A DNA stretch of 64,000 bases, from the NCBI GenBank assembly GCA_040752195.1, contig JBFMFC010000014.1:10233-74232 (forward strand). Reading direction: 5' to 3'. Below the pieces are notes generated by a model, which saw only the letters and a list, made by a program, of their open reading frames with translations, searched no databases and was not told the origin of the DNA. Numbering within the stretch: the stretch's first letter is position 1; each line of letters begins with the position of its first letter. This document shows positions 1-8,001 of this stretch, piece by piece. The position numbers and the translations under genes are program-made. The DNA comes from DSNY01 sp040752195 (GTDB lineage Bacteria; Pseudomonadota; Gammaproteobacteria; Burkholderiales; Burkholderiaceae_F).

Positions 1-546
1 CGGCTGCGGAAACGGCGGCCGCACGAGTGCGAAGACGAGCCCGATCGCGGTGCCGATCATCATCGGGTTGGCGAGCAGCCGCAGCGAACGGCGCCACGGC
101 ACCTGTCCGTGCGCGACGATGCGGACGCCGAGCGAGAAGTGCAGCGTGTTGCTCAGCACGAACATCGCGACCGCCGGTCCGAGCGCGGCGGGGCCGAAGG
201 CCAGTACCGCGAGCGGCAGCCCCATGTTGCCGCAGTTGTTGAACATCATCGGCGGCACGAAGGTGCGCGCGTCGAACCCGGCCAGCCGCGCGATCGGCCA
301 TGCGAGCAGCCCCGAGACGGCGATCACGATGGCCGCACCGGCGAGCAGCGGCGCGCGCTGTGCGATCTCGAAGTCCTTCGCGGCCAGCGCCGTGAAGCAC
401 AGCAGCGGGCCGAGCAGGTTGAGGTTCAGCACGTTCAGCGCTCCCGCCTCGCTGCGGACGCGCTCGCCGCGCAGCCGTGCGTAGCCGTAGCCGACGGCGA
501 TCACGCCGAACACGGGAACGATGATGGCGAGGATGCGCTCGATCAT
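1..546 (-). CDS. AEC-family (auxin efflux carrier) permease, C-terminus outside window
   Basis: This is the N-terminal 182 codons of an AEC-family inner-membrane transporter; the rest lies beyond the left edge. The protein starts with ATG at 546 and has regularly spaced hydrophobic segments. The first reads like the typical N-terminus of the family (MIERILAIIVPVF), and a FNNCGNMGLPLA segment at about residues 100-112 matches the conserved Asn/Gly-rich stretch of these carriers. Members export or import small organic acids or amino acids; the substrate cannot be read from sequence. The start lies 10 bases downstream of the orn stop on the same strand, so co-transcription with orn is plausible. 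Confidence 0.85.
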   Translation of the reverse strand, partial: MIERILAIIVPVFGVIAVGYGYARLRGERVRSEAGALNVLNLNLLGPLLCFTALAAKDFEIAQRAPLLAGAAIVIAVSGLLAWPIARLAGFDARTFVPPMMFNNCGNMGLPLAVLAFGPAALGPAVAMFVLSNTLHFSLGVRIVAHGQVPWRRSLRLLANPMMIGTAIGLVFALVRPPFPQP

Positions 547-556
547 CGCCGGCGCG

Positions 557-1138
557 TCAGACGGCGAGCAGTTGCGCGCGGTAGTGCTTCAGTTCGGCGA
601 TCGATTCGTAGATGTCGGCGAGCGCCTCGTGCCGGTTCTTCTTCTCGAAGGCGCGATAGACGTCGGGTTTCCAGCGCCGCGCCAGTTCCTTCAGCGTGCT
701 GACATCCAGGTTGCGGTAGTGGAAATAGGCCTCCAGCCGCGGCATCCAGCGCGCCATGAAGCGGCGGTCCTGACAGATCGAGTTGCCGCACATCGGCGAT
801 CTGCCCTCGGGCACGTAGCGCCGCAGGAAGTCGAGCACGGCCGCCTCGGCGGCGGCCTCGTCGAGCGTCGACTCGCGCACGCGCCCGGTCAGCCCGGAGC
901 GCGCATGCGTCGAGGTGTTCCAGTCGTCCATCGCGGCGAGGACGCGCTCGTCCTGGTGCACTGCGAGCGCGGGGCCTTCGGCGATCAGCTCGAGCTGCGC
1001 GTCGGTGACGACGACCGCGACTTCAAGCACGCGGTCCGAATCCGGATTCAGACCGCTCATCTCCATGTCGATCCAGATCAGGTTGTTCTCGTCGTAGCGC
1101 GCATCGCGCGCCGGCGTCGCGTCGTTGCTCTGTGACAT
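557..1138 (-). CDS. orn: Oligoribonuclease
   Basis: This 3'-5' exonuclease degrades oligoribonucleotides of two to five residues, including pGpG, to mononucleotides in the cytoplasm. It is 193 aa, close to the usual length of about 180-200. The DEDDh exonuclease residues are visible: D24 and E26 in WIDMEMSG, an Asp in CQDRRF, and H170/D175 in NRHEALADI near the C-terminus. The start is ATG at 1138 (MSQSND). The frame stays open further upstream, but that part is arginine-rich and lacks family similarity. It is divergent from the M48 protease gene, with about 90 bases between starts. Confidence 0.96.
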   Translation of the reverse strand: MSQSNDATPARDARYDENNLIWIDMEMSGLNPDSDRVLEVAVVVTDAQLELIAEGPALAVHQDERVLAAMDDWNTSTHARSGLTGRVRESTLDEAAAEAAVLDFLRRYVPEGRSPMCGNSICQDRRFMARWMPRLEAYFHYRNLDVSTLKELARRWKPDVYRAFEKKNRHEALADIYESIAELKHYRAQLLAV

Positions 1139-1230
1139 AATTTTTCGCGTTCGTAACGGCGCGCGATTGTCGCATGCGGCACCTGCGCAGCCGCCCCGGA
1201 TCGGGTCCGGGGGCGCTCCGATCGGATCCC

Positions 1231-2508
1231 ATGAGCTTCGCGTTTTCGCTGCTGTTCGTCGCTTTCCTGCTGCTGACCGTCGCGCTGAAGTACTGGCTCG
1301 CGGCGCGGCAGATCCGCCACGTGGCGGCGCACGCCGACGCGGTGCCGGAACAGTTTGCCGGCCGGGTGAGCCTCGAGGCGCATCGCAAGGCGGCCGCATA
1401 CACGATCGCCAAACAGCGCTTCGCGTTGATCGAGACGGCGGTCGGCACGGCGCTGCTGGTCGCGCTGACGCTGCTCGGCGGGCTGCAGGCGATTGCCGAT
1501 GCGGTCGCCGCGCTGCTCGGGCGCGGCTTTCTGTTCCAGGTCGGCGTCGTCGCAGCGGTCGTGATCCTGGTCAGCCTGGTCGACATTCCTTTCGGCTGGT
1601 ACCGCCAGTTCCGCATCGAGCAGGCATTCGGCTTCAACCGCATGACGCTGCGCACGTTCTTCGCCGATCTGCTCAAGTCGGCCCTGCTGGCGGCGGTGCT
1701 CGGGCTGCCGGTTCTCGCGGCCGTGCTGTGGCTGATGGCGCGCGCCGGCGACCTGTGGTGGCTGTACGCGTGGTTCGTCTGGATTGCGTTCAATGCGCTG
1801 GTGCTCGTGCTGTACCCGACCGTGATCGCGCCGCTGTTCAACAAGTTCGAGCCGCTCGCGGACGCCGCGCTCGCGGATCGCATCGCACGGCTGCTGGCGC
1901 GAACGGGGTTCTCGAGCAAGGGCATCTTCGTGATGGACGGCTCGCGCCGTTCAGCCCACGGCAACGCCTACTTCACGGGGCTGGGCCGCAGCAAGCGGAT
2001 CGTGTTCTACGACACGCTGATCGAGCGGCTGCAGCCGCAGGAGATCGAAGCGGTGCTGGCGCACGAATTGGGGCACTTCAAGCTCAAGCACATCCGCAAG
2101 CGGCTTGTGCTGTCGGCGCTTGCGAGCTTCGCGTTCCTTGCGCTGCTCGGCTGGCTCGCCGGACAGACGTGGTTCTACGAGGGGCTGGGCGTGCAACCGG
2201 CGCTGGACGCGCGCAACGACGGGCTCGCGCTGGTGCTGTTCATCCTGGTCGCCCCGGTGTTCACGTTCGTGCTGGCACCGCTGGTGTCGGCGCTGTCGCG
2301 TGCGCACGAGTTCGAGGCCGACGCTTTCGCCGCGCGCCACAGTTCGGCGCAGGATCTCGCGAGCGCGCTCGTCAAGCTGTACCAGGACAACGCCGCGACG
2401 CTGACGCCCGATCCACTGTACTCGGCGTTCTACGATTCGCACCCGCCGGCTGCGATCCGCATCGAGCGGCTGCTTGCGCAGCCGCTCCCCGCGACCGCAG
2501 CCGCCTGA
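1231..2508 (+). CDS. M48-family membrane zinc metallopeptidase (Ste24-like)
   Basis: This is an integral inner-membrane zinc protease of the M48 (CAAX protease 1/Ste24) type, 425 aa. The active-site HELGH motif lies at residues 278-282, with a further zinc-binding Glu expected in the later HEFEADAFA stretch. Several hydrophobic segments flank the catalytic part, as in Ste24 homologues, whereas HtpX is shorter. The ATG at 1231 was preferred over an upstream ATG at 1174, because the extra 19 residues are Arg/Gly/Pro-rich and the downstream start begins directly with a membrane segment. Such proteins take part in membrane protein quality control. It runs straight into the pterin dehydratase gene two bases later. 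Confidence 0.92.
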   Translation: MSFAFSLLFVAFLLLTVALKYWLAARQIRHVAAHADAVPEQFAGRVSLEAHRKAAAYTIAKQRFALIETAVGTALLVALTLLGGLQAIADAVAALLGRGFLFQVGVVAAVVILVSLVDIPFGWYRQFRIEQAFGFNRMTLRTFFADLLKSALLAAVLGLPVLAAVLWLMARAGDLWWLYAWFVWIAFNALVLVLYPTVIAPLFNKFEPLADAALADRIARLLARTGFSSKGIFVMDGSRRSAHGNAYFTGLGRSKRIVFYDTLIERLQPQEIEAVLAHELGHFKLKHIRKRLVLSALASFAFLALLGWLAGQTWFYEGLGVQPALDARNDGLALVLFILVAPVFTFVLAPLVSALSRAHEFEADAFAARHSSAQDLASALVKLYQDNAATLTPDPLYSAFYDSHPPAAIRIERLLAQPLPATAAA

Positions 2509-2510
2509 CC

Positions 2511-2867
2511 ATGTTCACTCGCGAAGAACTGCTCGCGCGCCGCTGCCGCCCGCTCGAAGGCGAAGGCGCGATGACGCCGGCCGAAGTGCAGGCGCAGCTT
2601 TCCGCGCTCGACGGCTGGGGCCTGGTCGACGGCCACATCGTGCGGACGTATCGCTTCGACGACTACCATCAGACGATCGCCTTCGTCGACGCGCTCGCCG
2701 AGATGATTCACCGCGAGGACCACCACCCCGAGCTGATCGTCTCGTACAACCGCTGCCAAGTGCGCTTCAATACGCACTCGGTCAAGGGCATCTCGATCAA
2801 CGACTTCATCTGCGCGGCCAAGGCCGACGCCATCTACGCGCAGCGCGCGTCCCAGCAGACCGCATGA
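2511..2867 (+). CDS. 4a-hydroxytetrahydrobiopterin dehydratase (PCD/DCoH)
   Basis: Pterin-4a-carbinolamine dehydratase, 118 aa. The family dehydrates the 4a-hydroxy pterin produced by aromatic amino acid hydroxylases, such as phenylalanine hydroxylase. The active-site histidines appear as H67 followed by the HH pair at 71-72 (EMIHREDHHPEL), then the conserved YNRCQVRFNTHS strand. It begins two bases after the M48 protease stop and overlaps rsgA by four bases (ATGA). No phenylalanine hydroxylase gene is in the window, so the protein may act with one encoded elsewhere, or serve in molybdopterin-related chemistry as proposed for some homologues. Confidence 0.93.
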   Translation: MFTREELLARRCRPLEGEGAMTPAEVQAQLSALDGWGLVDGHIVRTYRFDDYHQTIAFVDALAEMIHREDHHPELIVSYNRCQVRFNTHSVKGISINDFICAAKADAIYAQRASQQTA

Positions 2868-3763
2868 AGCCGGCGCGCCCCGCCGGCGAGTTCGAAGCGC
2901 GCGTCGTGGCCGCCTATGGCCGCAGGTTCCTGGTGCAGGACGCAGGCGGGCGAACGTGGCTCGCGAGCCGCCGCGGCAAGCGCGGCGACGTCGTCGTCGG
3001 CGATCGCGTGCGCTGCACGGCCGTCGGCGCGGACGATGCGGCGATCGAATCGATCGAGCCGCGTCGCAGCGTTCTGTTTCGCGCCGACGCGCTGCGCACG
3101 AAGGAGCTTGCCGCCAACATCGACCAGGTCGCGATCGTCTTTGCGCCGCAGCCTGCGTTCAACCTGCACTTCGTCTGGCGCGCGCTGGTCGCAGCGCACG
3201 CTGCGCAGATTGCGCGGCTCGTGGTGCTGAACAAGACCGACCTGCCGGATGTGGGCGGCGCGCGTGCCGCGCTCGACGAATTGGCCGCGCTCGGCGAGCG
3301 CACGATTGCCGTATCCGCCAAGGCGGAGCCGGAAAAGGCGCGTTCGCAGCTCGCCGCCGAGTTCGCGCACCGCGCTACGCTGCTGGTCGGTCAGTCGGGC
3401 ATGGGCAAGTCGACGATCCTGAATCTGCTCGTTCCCGACGCCAACGCGCGCACACGTGAGTACTCGGTGAAACTGAACCAGGGCAGACAGACCACCACCG
3501 CGTCGCGCTGGTTCGCCTTCGGCGCCGACGGCGCGATCATCGACTCGCCGGGCTTCCAGGCGTTCGGGCTCGCGCACCTGTCGATTGCGCAGCTGGCCGC
3601 GTGCCTGCCCGAGTTCGCGTCGCATCTCGGCCGCTGCCGTTTCAACGATTGCCGTCATCTCGAAGAGCCGGACTGCGCGGTGCGCGCCGCGGTCGAAGCG
3701 GGCGCGATCTCGCCGGCGCGCTATGCGTTCTACCGCCAGCTGGCGGCCGAGGTCGCGCGATGA
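2864..3763 (+). CDS. rsgA: Ribosome small-subunit-dependent GTPase A
   Basis: Circularly permuted GTPase of late 30S ribosome assembly, 299 aa. The permuted order of GTP motifs is visible: G4 NKTD at residues 123-126 comes before G1 GQSGMGKST at 176-184, followed by G3 DSPG. An N-terminal OB-like domain precedes them. A C-terminal zinc finger has the Cys-x-Cys spacing seen in RCRFNDCRHLEEPDC. The ATG overlaps the stop of the pterin dehydratase gene, and the stop in turn overlaps the next ATG, indicating translational coupling in a small operon. Confidence 0.96.
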   Translation: MKPARPAGEFEARVVAAYGRRFLVQDAGGRTWLASRRGKRGDVVVGDRVRCTAVGADDAAIESIEPRRSVLFRADALRTKELAANIDQVAIVFAPQPAFNLHFVWRALVAAHAAQIARLVVLNKTDLPDVGGARAALDELAALGERTIAVSAKAEPEKARSQLAAEFAHRATLLVGQSGMGKSTILNLLVPDANARTREYSVKLNQGRQTTTASRWFAFGADGAIIDSPGFQAFGLAHLSIAQLAACLPEFASHLGRCRFNDCRHLEEPDCAVRAAVEAGAISPARYAFYRQLAAEVAR

Positions 3764-4068
3764 AGTTGCTCGCGCGCTGCGACCACGCGCTGCAGGCCGC
3801 GCATTTGGCCAACGCGCTCGCTGCGGCCGGCATCCGCTGCGAAGTGCGAAACACGGCCCTTGCGGGCGCGATCGGCGACATTCCGTGGCTCGAGTGCGCG
3901 CCGCAACTGTGGCTGCTCGACGACCTGGACGAGTACCGCGCGCGCGAGATCCTGGCGGATCTGACGCGTGATGTCGCAGGACCGCCGTGGCGCTGCGCGT
4001 CGTGCGGGGAAGCGATCGAACCGCAATTCGGCGCCTGCTGGAAGTGCGGCGCGGCGCGCCCGGCCTGA
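3760..4068 (+). CDS. DUF2007-type small protein with C-terminal zinc ribbon
   Basis: A 102-residue protein that starts inside the rsgA stop codon (ATGA overlap). Its first two thirds resemble the DUF2007 'putative signal transducing' fold, with a short beta-alpha-beta pattern and a conserved tryptophan-containing core. The C-terminus carries two CxxC pairs (CASC at residue 79 and CWKC near 94), a likely zinc ribbon. The function of the family is not known. Tight coupling to rsgA suggests co-expression, but no role in ribosome assembly can be claimed from sequence. Confidence 0.82.
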   Translation: MKLLARCDHALQAAHLANALAAAGIRCEVRNTALAGAIGDIPWLECAPQLWLLDDLDEYRAREILADLTRDVAGPPWRCASCGEAIEPQFGACWKCGAARPA

Positions 4069-4076
4069 GCTGCGGT

Positions 4077-5042
4077 TCAGAACGCCCAGGCCGCGAGCGT
4101 GAGCAGCAGCAGCACGACCAGCCAGAGCACGAGTGCGCGCCACACGAGGCCGACGACCGAGCGCAGCGTGCGCGGGTCGGGCTCCGCAAGCGCCGCGCTC
4201 TCCTGCCCCGCTTCGTCGAAGTAGCGCGCGGTTTCGGCCGTGCTCATGATGCGCGTGCCGATCGCGCCGCTCGCCGCGCCGAGGATCAGCGCGCGCGAGT
4301 CGGGGCCCGGCACGCCATCGGCCGAGGGGACGCGCGCCACCTGGCGCCAGCAGTAGATCGCGCCCTCGAAGTCGCCGACGATCGCGAAGGCGAGCGCCGT
4401 CAGGCGCGCCGGCAGCCAGTCGATCCACGCAAACACGCGGCGCGCGAAGTCGCCGAAGCGATCGGGGGTCTGCGCGCCTGGCGGCGGACGGTTCCAGCGG
4501 CGCGCCAGATAGTCGGCGAGCCGATACACGACCGGGCCGACCGGGCCCGGCAGCAACACGAACCACACGAGCACGCCGAAAACGTGCCGGTGCGACAGCA
4601 GCAGCCCGAACTCGATCGACTGCCGCACGATCTCGGCGGCGTCGAGATCGGCGGCGTCGTACCCCGCCTCGTGCGGGCGCTTCCACGCCGTCAGCTCGCG
4701 CCGCGCGGTGGCCAGGTCGCCGTTGTCGAGCGCAACCTGGATCTCCGTGAAGTGATGGCTGAACTGGCGGAAGCCGAGCGTCAGGTACAGCACGCCGACG
4801 TCGACCGCGAGCGCGACGATCCACGAGATCGAAGCGGCGATCCAGTAAACGATGCCGACTGCAACCGCAGCGCCGCCGACTACCAGCAGCCACGCGTACA
4901 TGCCGTGGCGCCGGCGTCCGGCGTTCAGATGGCGCTCGGCGCCGTCGGCGATCGCCTCGATCGTCCCCGACAGCGGATGCTGCGCGGGCAGCGCGCGCAA
5001 CTGCTCGAGGATCAGCGTCAAAACAAGCGCAAGCCAGACCAC
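4077..5042 (-). CDS. CobD/CbiB-family membrane protein (AmpE-like), not the B12 enzyme
   Basis: A 321-residue membrane protein with hydrophobic segments at both ends and in the middle. The pattern FGVLVWFVLLPGPVGPVVYRLADYLARRW and a later WIDWLPARLTALAFAIVGDF-type stretch are typical of the CobD/CbiB superfamily. In Burkholderiales this gene usually sits next to the Nudix and rplS genes, as here. The genuine adenosylcobinamide-phosphate synthase of this genome is at 32204-33127 in the B12 operon, so this copy more likely belongs to the AmpE-like regulatory branch; its activity is unproven. It is convergent with the DUF2007 gene, with 8 bases between stops. Confidence 0.85.
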   Translation of the reverse strand: MVWLALVLTLILEQLRALPAQHPLSGTIEAIADGAERHLNAGRRRHGMYAWLLVVGGAAVAVGIVYWIAASISWIVALAVDVGVLYLTLGFRQFSHHFTEIQVALDNGDLATARRELTAWKRPHEAGYDAADLDAAEIVRQSIEFGLLLSHRHVFGVLVWFVLLPGPVGPVVYRLADYLARRWNRPPPGAQTPDRFGDFARRVFAWIDWLPARLTALAFAIVGDFEGAIYCWRQVARVPSADGVPGPDSRALILGAASGAIGTRIMSTAETARYFDEAGQESAALAEPDPRTLRSVVGLVWRALVLWLVVLLLLTLAAWAF

Positions 5043-5088
5043 GTGTGTCTCCGATCCCCGCCGATTCTAGGGTGAAGCGCTGCGCGGC

Positions 5089-5814
5089 TCAGGCGCGCAG
5101 GAAGTGGTAGAAGTTGCGCAGCATGGCGGCGGTCGCGCCCCAGATGAAGTAGCGGCGCGCGGCCGTGTACGGCATCGCGTAGAAAGTCCTCGACAGCGCA
5201 CCTTGCACGAAGCGGCGCCGTTCGTGATGGGCCGGGTCCATCAGGAACGCCAGCGGCACCTCGAAGGCCTCGGCCACTTCGAACCCGTCGAGCGCGAGCG
5301 AGAACTCCCGTTCGATCAGCCCGACGACGGGTGTGACCTGGTAGCTCGTCGCGGTCACGTACTGCGGCAGCGTGCCGACGACGTCGACCGCATCGGGGGG
5401 CAGCCCGATCTCCTCGAACGATTCGCGCAGCGCGGTCGCGACCGGCGTCGGGTCCTCCTCCTCGACGCGGCCGCCGGGAAAGCTGATCTGTCCGGCGTGA
5501 TCGTGCAGATGCGCGGTGCGCTGCGTCAGCAGCACCGAGACGCCCTCCGCGCGCACGACGAGCGGCACCAGAACCGCGGCGGGCCGCGGCGGCGCGTCGA
5601 GGTTGTAGAGGCGTCCGTCGGTCGTGATCTCGGGCTGCCACGACGGCGGCTGTGCGAAGCGCGTGCGCAGCGCCTTGGCGGTCAACCGCTCGGGTTCGAC
5701 TGCAGTGCCGCGAACCGCCGGATCGTCGAAGCCGGGGTCGAGCGGGATCGTCTCCGGATCGAACAGCGGACGGCGCGGCGTGCGGGGCAGCGGATCGACT
5801 GCGAGGTCCGACAT
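5089..5814 (-). CDS. CoA pyrophosphatase, Nudix hydrolase
   Basis: A 241-residue Nudix hydrolase of the NudL/YeaB (CoA pyrophosphatase) type. The Nudix box GGRVEEEDPTPVATALRESFEEIG has the GX5EX7REX2EEXG spacing, and a preceding HAGQISFPGGR stretch matches the CoA-specific signature. The family cleaves CoA and acyl-CoA to 4'-phosphopantetheine derivatives and 3',5'-ADP. ATG at 5814 (MSDLAV) is used; the open frame continues upstream into the rplS 3' flank without family similarity. It lies 43 bases downstream of rplS on the same strand and is probably read through from the ribosomal operon. Confidence 0.92.
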   Translation of the reverse strand: MSDLAVDPLPRTPRRPLFDPETIPLDPGFDDPAVRGTAVEPERLTAKALRTRFAQPPSWQPEITTDGRLYNLDAPPRPAAVLVPLVVRAEGVSVLLTQRTAHLHDHAGQISFPGGRVEEEDPTPVATALRESFEEIGLPPDAVDVVGTLPQYVTATSYQVTPVVGLIEREFSLALDGFEVAEAFEVPLAFLMDPAHHERRRFVQGALSRTFYAMPYTAARRYFIWGATAAMLRNFYHFLRA

Positions 5815-5857
5815 GATCGGTGCCGCGCGGACGCACGACCGCGCGGCGGAGGTCGGC

Positions 5858-6232
5858 TTACTCGACGCCCTTGGTCGCAAGCTTTTCGCGGATGCGCGCC
5901 GACTTGCCCGAGCGATCGCGCAGGTAGTACAGCTTGGCGCGGCGCACGTCGCCGCGGCGCTTCACCTCGATCGACGCGATCGCCGGCGAGTACAGCTGGA
6001 AGGTCCGCTCGACGCCCTCGCCGCTCGAGATCTTGCGCACGATGAAGGAGCTGTTCAGGCCCCGGTTGCGCCTGCCGATCACCACACCCTCGTACGCCTG
6101 GACGCGCTTGCGCGTTCCTTCGACGACGTTGACGTTGACGACCACCGTGTCGCCCGGCCCGAAGTCCGGAATCGACTTGTTGGCGGTCAGGCGGGCGACT
6201 TCTTCCTTTTCGAGCTGCTGGATCAGGTCCAT
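5858..6232 (-). CDS. rplS: 50S ribosomal protein L19
   Basis: Large-subunit protein L19, 124 aa. Conserved stretches are all present: FGPGDTVVVNV, the VQAYEGVVI core, NRGLNSSFIVRKI, and the basic C-terminal RRAKLYYLRDRSGKSARI. Two in-frame ATGs are possible, at 6238 and 6232. The AGGAG at 6239-6243 touches the first but sits six bases before the second, so 6232 (MDLIQQLEK) is chosen; it also matches the N-terminus of other L19 proteins. It is the last gene of the rpsP-rimM-trmD-rplS operon, nine bases after trmD. Confidence 0.97.
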   Translation of the reverse strand: MDLIQQLEKEEVARLTANKSIPDFGPGDTVVVNVNVVEGTRKRVQAYEGVVIGRRNRGLNSSFIVRKISSGEGVERTFQLYSPAIASIEVKRRGDVRRAKLYYLRDRSGKSARIREKLATKGVE

Positions 6233-6241
6233 TGTCATCTC

Positions 6242-7096
6242 CTAGACCATCGTGACGCGGCTGTTGTGTACGGACGTTTCCGCCTTGTTCGCCGCCTCAG
6301 AGGATGGGGCCTTCACGTTCGCCGCCGACGCCGTGCCGGCGGCACCCTGCGCATCGCTGCGCAAAACCTGTTCGTCCTTCGCGCTGAGCAGGCCAAACTG
6401 CCGTGCGCGTTCGATCAACTCCGGTCGCAGCCGCGCGGTGCGCGCGAGGGACTGCGCGCGGCGCCACTGCGCGATCTGCGCATGATGCCCGGACAGCAGC
6501 ACCGACGGCACCGCGCGACCGCGCCACACTTCGGGTCGCGAATAGTGCGGCGCATCCAGCAGGCCGTGCGCGAACGACTCGTCGGCGGCCGACGCTTCCT
6601 TCAGCGCGCCGGGAAGCTGCCGAACGACGGCGTCGATCAGCGCCATCGCTGCGATCTCGCCGCCCGACAGCACGAAGTCGCCGATCGACACCTCCTCGTC
6701 GACGTACGCGTCGAGGAAGCGCTGGTCGATGCCCTCATAGCGGCCGCACACGAGCACGATGCCTTCGCCGCCCGCGGCGAGCGCGCGTACGCGCGCGTCG
6801 GTCAACGGCACACCGCCGGCGGCGAGCGCGATCACGCGCGTTGCCGCGACGCCGGCGGCGCGCTGCGCCGCGCGCGCCGCGTCGACCGCATCGGCGAGCG
6901 GCTCGGCCAGCATCACCATGCCCGGACCGCCACCGAACGGCCGGTCATCGACCGTGCGGTGGTTGTCGTGCGTGAAATCGCGCGGGTTCCAGGTCGCGAG
7001 CTGCCACAGCCCCGCTTCGAAGGCGCGGCGCGTGATGCCGTGCGCCGTCAACGCCTCGAACATCGGCGCAAACAGCGTGATCACATCGAACCGCAT
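6242..7096 (-). CDS. trmD: tRNA (guanine-N1-)-methyltransferase
   Basis: TrmD is the SPOUT methyltransferase that makes m1G37 in tRNAs and prevents +1 frameshifting. The N-terminus MRFDVITLFAPMF, the PFGGGPGMVM loop, the CGRYEGIDQR motif and the knot-region IGDFVLSGGE stretch are clear. At 284 aa it is about 30 residues longer than E. coli TrmD. The extra part is an Ala/Ser-rich C-terminal tail after LLSAKDEQVLRSD with no recognised domain. The start is ATG at 7096, 11 bases after the rimM stop. Confidence 0.96.
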   Translation of the reverse strand: MRFDVITLFAPMFEALTAHGITRRAFEAGLWQLATWNPRDFTHDNHRTVDDRPFGGGPGMVMLAEPLADAVDAARAAQRAAGVAATRVIALAAGGVPLTDARVRALAAGGEGIVLVCGRYEGIDQRFLDAYVDEEVSIGDFVLSGGEIAAMALIDAVVRQLPGALKEASAADESFAHGLLDAPHYSRPEVWRGRAVPSVLLSGHHAQIAQWRRAQSLARTARLRPELIERARQFGLLSAKDEQVLRSDAQGAAGTASAANVKAPSSEAANKAETSVHNSRVTMV

Positions 7097-7107
7097 TCGC
7101 TCCTGCC

Positions 7108-7629
7108 TCACCAATCCGCTTCCCAGTCGACCTCGATCCGGCGCCGTGCCGGGTCGATTCGATCGACGTACGCATCGACCATCGGCACCAGCAAGGTCGA
7201 ACCGGCGCCGCTGACTTCCAGCAGGTCCTGCGCTCCGTTGTTGCGCAGCCCCCGCACTTCGCCCAGTTCGACGCCACGCCGGTTGATGACGCGCGCGCCG
7301 ATCAGGTCGACCCAGTAATACCGCCCCGGCGCGAGCGCCGGAAACTCCCCGCGCGCCACCGCGATCGTCGCGCCTTTCATCGCATCGGCCGCCTCCGGCG
7401 AGTCGCAGCCCTCCCACTTGGCCAGCAGCAGCGCCGCGTGGCGGCGCACCGCCGTCACCGCGAGTCGCTTGCGCGCACCGTCGTGCAGCAGCCACCAGTT
7501 GCGCGTCGCGCGCAGCACTTCGGCGTCGGCGTCGAAGGGCGCGATCTTGACCCATCCTTTGACGCCATAGGCGCCCCGTACGGCGCCCAGTTCGATCAAC
7601 ACGGAACGCGGCGAGTCCTGCTCCGGCAT
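7108..7629 (-). CDS. rimM: Ribosome maturation factor RimM
   Basis: RimM binds S19 and helps mature the 3' domain of 16S rRNA in the 30S subunit. The protein is 173 aa. The N-terminal VRGAYGVKGWVKI segment is the family hallmark. The second PRC-barrel-like half contains YYWVDLIGARV and LLVPMVDAYVDRID. ATG at 7629 (MPEQDSPR) follows 26 bases after rpsP; longer frames upstream overlap rpsP and are not used. It is part of the conserved rpsP-rimM-trmD-rplS operon. Confidence 0.95.
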   Translation of the reverse strand: MPEQDSPRSVLIELGAVRGAYGVKGWVKIAPFDADAEVLRATRNWWLLHDGARKRLAVTAVRRHAALLLAKWEGCDSPEAADAMKGATIAVARGEFPALAPGRYYWVDLIGARVINRRGVELGEVRGLRNNGAQDLLEVSGAGSTLLVPMVDAYVDRIDPARRRIEVDWEADW

Positions 7630-7655
7630 CGCTCGCGCGGCGCGCGCGCCCTGGT

Positions 7656-7907
7656 TCAGGCGGCGGCCTTGCCGAACTCCTTCACGAGCCGCGCCACCGT
7701 CGGACTCAACCGCGCGCCGACGCCCTGCCAGTACTGCAGGCGATCGGATGCCACACGGAACTTCGGCTCGTTTTCGGCCGCGACCGGGTTGTAGAAGCCG
7801 ACGCGCTCGATGAAGCGGCCGTCGCGCGGGTTGCGCGAGTCCGTCGCGACGATGTTGAAGAACGGGCGCTTCTTGGCGCCACCGCGGGCCAGTCGAATCA
7901 CGACCAT
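7656..7907 (-). CDS. rpsP: 30S ribosomal protein S16
   Basis: Small-subunit protein S16, 83 aa, the usual length. It begins MVVIRLARGGAKKRPFF and contains the conserved VATDSRNPRDGRFIERVGFYNP stretch (shown as two halves: VATDSRNPRDGRF and IERVGFYNP). A good Shine-Dalgarno (AAGGA) lies about six bases before the ATG at 7907. It is the first gene of the ribosomal operon; the roughly 94 bases between it and the downstream end of the beta-barrel gene at 8002 should hold the operon promoter, but no clear hexamers were assigned. Confidence 0.97.
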   Translation of the reverse strand: MVVIRLARGGAKKRPFFNIVATDSRNPRDGRFIERVGFYNPVAAENEPKFRVASDRLQYWQGVGARLSPTVARLVKEFGKAAA

Positions 7908-8001
7908 GAATTTTTCCTTTGCGAATCCATAACTTGCGCTTGCGCGAAAAGGTGTGGATTGTAGCGGCCGGGCCTTGCCCGGGCAAGCCGCACGCCGCCC
8001 C

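Noticed and set aside
4077..5042. Assignment of the CobD/CbiB-like gene to B12 synthesis
   Set aside because: A better CbiB with all family motifs is inside the cobalamin operon at 32204, and this copy sits in the conserved rplS/Nudix neighbourhood where an AmpE-like role is more likely.
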